Under the pieces are notes generated by a model. The model did no database searches. It was not told the DNA's origin and worked only from the letters and a program-made list of their open reading frames with translations. A program made the translations under genes and the position numbers. A stretch of DNA of 64,000 nt from G965276765 sp965276825 (GTDB taxonomy: Bacteria; Actinomycetota; Acidimicrobiia; Acidimicrobiales; Palsa-688), in the NCBI GenBank assembly GCA_965276825.1, contig OZ255630.1, positions 1,612,001 through 1,676,000 of the forward strand, in the 5' to 3' direction. Shown one piece after another: positions 59,912 through 64,000 of this stretch (position 1 is its first letter; every line of letters begins with the position of its first letter).

Positions 59912-62065
59912 TCAGTCCGCCAGGGTGATCGGCTCGTCGTCGCGTGGGTCGGCGCCGATCGGCGCCTCCCTGACCGTCTCGGCGGTCTCGGCCGGTCCGC
60001 CGATGCCGGATGCCACCCGGACCCGCTCGGAGATCTCGATCATGGTCTCGAGGTTCTCCGCCAGGAAGGTCTTGGCGTTCTCGCGGCCCTGCCCGAGTTG
60101 CTCGCCCTCGTAGGTGTACCAGGCCCCGGACTTCTTGACGATGTCGAGCTCCACCGCCAGATCGATGAGCGACCCCTCACGGCTGATCCCCTTGCCGTAC
60201 ATGATGTCGAACTCCGCCTGGCGGAACGGCGGGCTCACCTTGTTCTTCACGACCTTCACCCGGGTCCGGTTTCCGGTGACCTCGGCCCCGTCCTTGATGG
60301 CCTCGATGCGCCGGATGTCGAGGCGCACCGACGAGTAGAACTTGAGCGCCCGGCCACCGGGGGTGGTCTCGGGGGAATTGTGGACGACGACGCCATCAGC
60401 AAGGTAGTTGTGGCTGCCCTCGACCTCGATGTCGAAGCGGTGCATGCTCCGGGTCGGGGACTTGACGCCGATCCTCGTGACGGGCAAGGCCATTAGCTCT
60501 TGACGAACGGGAGCGAAGACGGGTTCGACCGCAAAACGGCCGCGGTACCGCGACGGGAGCTTGTAGTCCATGGAGGGATGGACGAACGGGGCGACGAGGG
60601 CCTGGAACTTGGCCGTCTCGCTCTTGGTGAAGGTCAGGACCGCGATGCGACGCTTGCCCGCCTCGCGGAGGCAGCCCTCGATGCCCCAGTTGTCGCGGAG
60701 GTACGCCACCAGTCGCCTCCGGCTGGTGGCCTCCATGGCCTCGACGCAGATCTCCAGCCGGCCACTCCCCTCCCGCGTCCTCTCCTGGCGACCGGCCGCA
60801 CGTGGGGTGTAGCAGCCGTCGTCCATCAGCCAGATCGCCAGCGACAGCGGCGTCAGCTGCTTGAGATAGTCCTCACTCAGCATCTTCTTGCCGCCCAGGT
60901 AGACCGCGTCTCGCAGTTCGGCCAACTCCGGGAGGGGTGTCAGATCGTGGAACACGGCACCGGCGGCGTTCGTCGTCCGGCTGGAGGAGAGATTGGCGAA
61001 CAGCGACGCCTTCCAGTCTGCATAGGCCTCTTGCGCCCGCCCGTGGCCGATTCGGAAGCGGGCGCCGTGTCCGCTGCGCGTGGGGGACAGAGAGCCGTCG
61101 CCCATCAGGCCACCGAGCACGACTTGCCACTGCAGATCGGAGAGGTGGTGCGGGACCGACTGCAGCACCCGGTCGCCCACGCTCAGCTCGCCGGCCTCAC
61201 GCCAGCCTCCCGGCGTGCGGATCTGGTGATTGGCCGTGCACGCGAACTGCGCCCGGCCGTTGCCGCCCGGCCGGGCGACCGTCACCTGCAGAAACTGGTC
61301 GGTGACGCCGTTGTCGAACCAGTTGACGACTTTCTTCGGGACGATCGCCCCCAGCTCCGGATCGTAGGAGAGCACCTCGACGGACATCCGCTGATTGACG
61401 ATCTTGCCGATCTTCTCCTGCGTGCCGTCGGCCAGCGTCACCCGGGTGTCGTAGGAGAAGCACCCGAACATCACGCCGATCTTCTCCCGCAGCTGGTTGA
61501 TGAAGATGGCGATGGTGTTGGTCTTGTGCAGGGTGCCGGTGAGCTTGCGCAGGGCCTGGGACATGAGGCGGGCCTGGAGCCCGACGTGGGAGTCGCCCAT
61601 CTCCCCCTCGATCTCCGCCCTCGGCGTCAGCGCCGCCACCGAGTCGATGACGACGACGTCGAGAGCACCCGAGCGGATCAGCATGTCGGCGATCTCGAGG
61701 GCCTGCTCGCCGGTGTCCGGCTGGGAGATCAGCAGGTCGTCGACGTTGACCCCGATGTTGCGGGCGTAGACGGGGTCCATGGCGTGCTCGGCGTCGATGT
61801 AGGCGCAGATCCCACCGTTGCGCTGGGCTTCGCCGACCACGTGCATGGCGAGGGTCGACTTCCCCGACGACTCCGGTCCGAAGATCTCCACGACGCGGCC
61901 GCGGGGCAGGCCGCCGATGCCGAGGGCCACGTCGAGTGACAGCGCCCCGGTCGAGATGGCGTCGATCCCGACCTCGGGCTTCTCGCCCATGCGCATCACG
62001 GTGCCCTTGCCGAACTGCTTCTCGATCTGGCCGAGTGCCATGTCGAGTGCCTTGTCTCGCTCCAT
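59912..62065 (-). CDS. recA: RecA recombinase with an in-frame intein
   Basis: A 717-residue precursor. The N-extein (1-201) has Walker A GPESSGKST (63-71), VVVIDSVAAL and ends NQLREKIGVMFG. A 362-residue intein (202-563) follows, and the C-extein starts SPETTPGG and continues with KVSPPFRQAEFDIMYG. Splicing gives a normal RecA of 355 residues. The first C-extein residue is Ser564. The insertion point matches the Mycobacterium leprae RecA intein, not that of M. tuberculosis. ATG at 62063-62065; an SOS box lies 107 bp upstream. Confidence 0.97.
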   Translation of the reverse strand: MERDKALDMALGQIEKQFGKGTVMRMGEKPEVGIDAISTGALSLDVALGIGGLPRGRVVEIFGPESSGKSTLAMHVVGEAQRNGGICAYIDAEHAMDPVYARNIGVNVDDLLISQPDTGEQALEIADMLIRSGALDVVVIDSVAALTPRAEIEGEMGDSHVGLQARLMSQALRKLTGTLHKTNTIAIFINQLREKIGVMFGCFSYDTRVTLADGTQEKIGKIVNQRMSVEVLSYDPELGAIVPKKVVNWFDNGVTDQFLQVTVARPGGNGRAQFACTANHQIRTPGGWREAGELSVGDRVLQSVPHHLSDLQWQVVLGGLMGDGSLSPTRSGHGARFRIGHGRAQEAYADWKASLFANLSSSRTTNAAGAVFHDLTPLPELAELRDAVYLGGKKMLSEDYLKQLTPLSLAIWLMDDGCYTPRAAGRQERTREGSGRLEICVEAMEATSRRRLVAYLRDNWGIEGCLREAGKRRIAVLTFTKSETAKFQALVAPFVHPSMDYKLPSRYRGRFAVEPVFAPVRQELMALPVTRIGVKSPTRSMHRFDIEVEGSHNYLADGVVVHNSPETTPGGRALKFYSSVRLDIRRIEAIKDGAEVTGNRTRVKVVKNKVSPPFRQAEFDIMYGKGISREGSLIDLAVELDIVKKSGAWYTYEGEQLGQGRENAKTFLAENLETMIEISERVRVASGIGGPAETAETVREAPIGADPRDDEPITLAD
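60377..61462 (-). other. RecA intein with LAGLIDADG homing endonuclease domain
   Basis: Encodes residues 202-563 of the recA precursor. Block A is CFSYDTRVTLADGTQEKIGK, block B contains CTANHQIRTPGGW, the two LAGLIDADG helices are VVLGGLMGDGSLS and LAIWLMDDGCYT, block F has HRFDIEVEGSHNYLADG and block G is VVVHN before Ser+1. All residues needed for splicing (Cys1, block B Thr and His, penultimate His, terminal Asn) are present. The endonuclease acidic residues are also present, so homing may still work. Confidence 0.96.
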
Positions 62066-62171
62066 CGAATGTCCCTTTCTCGCGTCCCGCCCGGGACTCC
62101 CGGGGGCGTGACCTGTCGATGAGCCAGACCCTACGGAGAGGGTGTGACCGCTCGATCGGCGATCCTAGACA

Positions 62172-62185
62172 CGAACGTGCGTTCG
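62172..62185. promoter_or_regulatory. SOS box upstream of recA
   Basis: CGAAC-GTGC-GTTCG, perfect arms of the Gram-positive LexA box, 107 bp from the recA ATG. It also lies 145 bp before the divergent GntR gene, but recA is the expected target. Confidence 0.85.
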
Positions 62186-62329
62186 ACGGTGGATGGTGCC
62201 CGATCGATCGCGAGCGCGCGATCACTGGCGGTGCCGATCAGGGGTGCCACCGCCACGCTCGGCCACCCGGTCGTGCCCGCACCGCCGGCCACCGGAGGGG
62301 GCGCCCGTGGGCCACGCCATGATGGACCC

Positions 62330-63040
62330 ATGAGCGTCGACGCCTCGACCGCGACCGGCCGAGCCTACGCCTGGGCCCGCAACGCCATCCTCGATGGCCG
62401 GCTGGCGACCGGGACCCTGGTCAGCGAGGGTGAGGTGGCGGAGGCGGTCGGGGTGTCGAGGACGCCGGTGCGGGAGGCGTTCCTCCGCTTGCAGTCCGAT
62501 GGCATGTTGCGGCTGTACCCCAAGCGCGGCGCGCTGGTCGTGCCCGTCACCGCCGAGGAGGTCGTGGAGGTGATCGACGCACGTGCGCTCGTCGAGCCGT
62601 GGGCCTTCGCCCGGGTGGCGGCGGGCACCGAGGCGGCGTCGGTCGCCGCGCGACTGCTGGCCTGGATCGCCACCCAGGCCGGTTGCTGGGAGCGGGGAGA
62701 CGGCCCCGGGTTCCAGGACGCCGACCGGCGGTTTCACGAAGAGGTGCTGACCGCGGCGGGGAATGACCTCGTCCTGCGCTTCTACGCCACCCTCAGGGAT
62801 CGGCAGGTGCGCCTCGGCGCCGTGGCCACGAGGGCGAACGCCGATCGGGCGGCCCAGATCCTCGAGGAGCATGCGGCCATCGCCGCCGCCGTGGCCGCGG
62901 GCGACGCGTCGACCGCAGCCGACCTGGTCGGCGCGCACGTGGCCGCCACCGGCTCGGCGCTCGGCGCCGGGCACCGCGCCGGGACTCGAGCGGCCGCCGG
63001 AGTCCTGCCCGGGTCGGCGCCGGCCGACCGGCGGTCGTGA
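62330..63040 (+). CDS. GntR-family (FCD) transcriptional regulator
   Basis: A 236-residue regulator with a winged helix (VSEGEVAEAVGVSRTPVREAFLRL, then YPKRGALVV) and an FCD domain with ADRRFHEEVLTAAGNDLVLRFY. The C-terminal tail is Ala/Gly-rich. ATG at 62330. It is divergent from recA and in the same direction as the cupin gene 311 bp downstream, which is a possible target. Confidence 0.9.
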   Translation: MSVDASTATGRAYAWARNAILDGRLATGTLVSEGEVAEAVGVSRTPVREAFLRLQSDGMLRLYPKRGALVVPVTAEEVVEVIDARALVEPWAFARVAAGTEAASVAARLLAWIATQAGCWERGDGPGFQDADRRFHEEVLTAAGNDLVLRFYATLRDRQVRLGAVATRANADRAAQILEEHAAIAAAVAAGDASTAADLVGAHVAATGSALGAGHRAGTRAAAGVLPGSAPADRRS

Positions 63041-63351
63041 GCCGGTCGGGCAGGGATGGTCGAGAACCGGTCGAAACCCGAGACCCGGCGTCCCCTCCCA
63101 CCCACGCCCTGCCGGAGGCTCCGCCGTGCGGCGCCGTCCGTTGACCCCGACGCCGGGTGGCGCGAGGATAGATGCAACCTTGGATGCAAGCAGGACCCCC
63201 CGGCAAGCACGAGAGCTCGCCACCCGAAACGGTGCCGGCGCCAGAGGCGGCAGGCATCAGACGTGCCTCACCGCCGTGCCCGCCCGGGCCGCAGACGCCC
63301 CCATGATCCGGCCGTGGCACCCAGGCCCCCCACCACACGAGGAGACCCGTC
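63041..63351. other. Intergenic region between GntR and cupin genes
   Basis: No gene seen. It contains an imperfect palindrome at 63173-63188 (TGCAACCTTGGATGCA, twelve of sixteen positions symmetric), which also reads as two ATGCAA direct repeats. A TTGACC at 63141 could be a -35 element. Confidence 0.5.
63173..63188. promoter_or_regulatory. Operator-like palindrome upstream of the partial cupin gene
   Basis: TGCA-A-CC-TT-GG-A-TGCA, 164-179 bp before the cupin start and 133 bp after the GntR stop. GntR/FCD proteins bind symmetric sites of about this size; assignment to the adjacent regulator is inference. Confidence 0.35.
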
Positions 63352-64000
63352 GTGACGACCGTCGATTCCCGACCCACCCCGACCGCCCCCGAGGCGGAGC
63401 CTGGCCTCCAGATCGGGGCTGCCCTCGAGGACTGGACCGGCGACGCCAGGTTCTTCGAGTACACGAAGGCGGCCAACCCGATCGGCTCGGGCCACACGCC
63501 GCGGGTGCCGATGGAGCAGTTCTCCCCGACCCTGCACAAGGGTGGGGGCACCCGGGTCGTGGCCCTCGACCTGTCCGCGGCGATGGGGATCGAGGGTGGG
63601 CCGGCGACCAGCCCGGCGCTGCTCGCCAGCTTCGTGCACATCCGGCCCGACGAGCACGTGTCGACGGCACCTCGGGCCACCTCCGAGCTGTACTACGTGC
63701 TGCGCGGCGAGGGCTTCTCTGCGGTCAACGGCAGCCTGGTGGCGTGGACGGAGGGCGACGTCCTCACCCTGCCCGCAGGGTGCAGGTCCACCCACCACGC
63801 CTCGACCGACACGGCCCTGTACTGGGTGACCGACGAGCCGCTCCTGCGCTACCTCGGTGCCACCGCCACCGAGGCGAGGTTCGCCCCGACCAGGTACGAC
63901 GGAGCGGTGGCCCTGGCCGAGCTCGACGCCATCGCCTCCGACACCCGGGCCACCGACCGCAATCGGCTGAGCATCCTGCTGGCCAACCGCAACCAGCCGC
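63352..64000 (+). CDS. Cupin-domain protein, partial (runs off the window)
   Basis: At least 216 residues are visible. After a 30-residue leader comes ARFFEYTKAANPIG, then a cupin barrel with TSELYYVLRGEGFSAVNGSL, TEGDVLTLPAG and STHHASTD, where the histidines lie. This looks like the first half of a bicupin, possibly a dioxygenase of the gentisate group. The GTG at 63352-63354 follows GGAGA at good spacing. Regulation by the adjacent GntR protein is likely. Confidence 0.8.
   Translation, partial: MTTVDSRPTPTAPEAEPGLQIGAALEDWTGDARFFEYTKAANPIGSGHTPRVPMEQFSPTLHKGGGTRVVALDLSAAMGIEGGPATSPALLASFVHIRPDEHVSTAPRATSELYYVLRGEGFSAVNGSLVAWTEGDVLTLPAGCRSTHHASTDTALYWVTDEPLLRYLGATATEARFAPTRYDGAVALAELDAIASDTRATDRNRLSILLANRNQP

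Overview
The window reads as chromosome of a very GC-rich actinobacterium, most likely of the Acidimicrobiia type. The grounds are GTG and TTG starts, wholesale 4-bp stop/start overlaps, a mraZ-rsmH-ftsL-murE-mraY-murD-ftsW-murG-murC wall cluster, a MoxR-DUF58-transglutaminase operon, DUF3040, SpoVS, and GYWL/FGDA-repeat fragments. The taxonomic call is inference from gene content. I found no tRNA, rRNA or CRISPR array.

Layout. 1-9021: division and cell wall (dcw) cluster on the minus strand, starting from mraZ, with MraZ-box-like repeats upstream. ftsI and murF are absent from their usual places. 9310-22513: housekeeping genes (SDR, lipoate-ligase-like, HNH, ROK kinase, MoxR/DUF58/TgpA-like operon, DUF3040, dinB, PIG-L deacetylase, threonine aldolase, inositol monophosphatase, nrdR).

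22514-46797: an accessory island of about 24 kb with visibly lower GC. It carries two Rieske oxygenase systems with their electron carriers, two LigB-type extradiol dioxygenases (one with a LigA partner), an amidohydrolase, an RraA/LigK-like aldolase, four SDRs, an alpha/beta hydrolase, a DHDPS-family aldolase, an ornithine-cyclodeaminase homologue, one bicupin and two small cupins, a CDC48-type double AAA ATPase, a pentapeptide-repeat protein, and an SsuABC-like importer whose binding protein lies 14 kb from its permease. A GntR/FCD regulator is encoded inside it, and several promoters share TGTATACA / GGATACAGT-type sites. I infer a catabolic regulon for an aromatic acid that ends in protocatechuate/gallate-type 4,5-cleavage. 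The island's left edge holds a broken DUF6788-like fragment, and a broken lectin/FGDA-repeat gene lies just past its right edge.

47558-64000: VapBC-type pair, a LysM gene divergent from lexA across three SOS boxes, dapE, lhgO, ybaK, dapC, hflX, dapF, miaA, miaB, a block of tandem hairpin repeats, spoVS, and recA, which carries a LAGLIDADG intein and has an SOS box upstream. A GntR gene and a partial cupin gene follow. The order recA-miaB-miaA-dapF-hflX-lexA-LysM-nrdR matches the mycobacterial chromosome, except that the island now separates nrdR from LysM/lexA. The insertion therefore appears to have split an ancestral neighbourhood.
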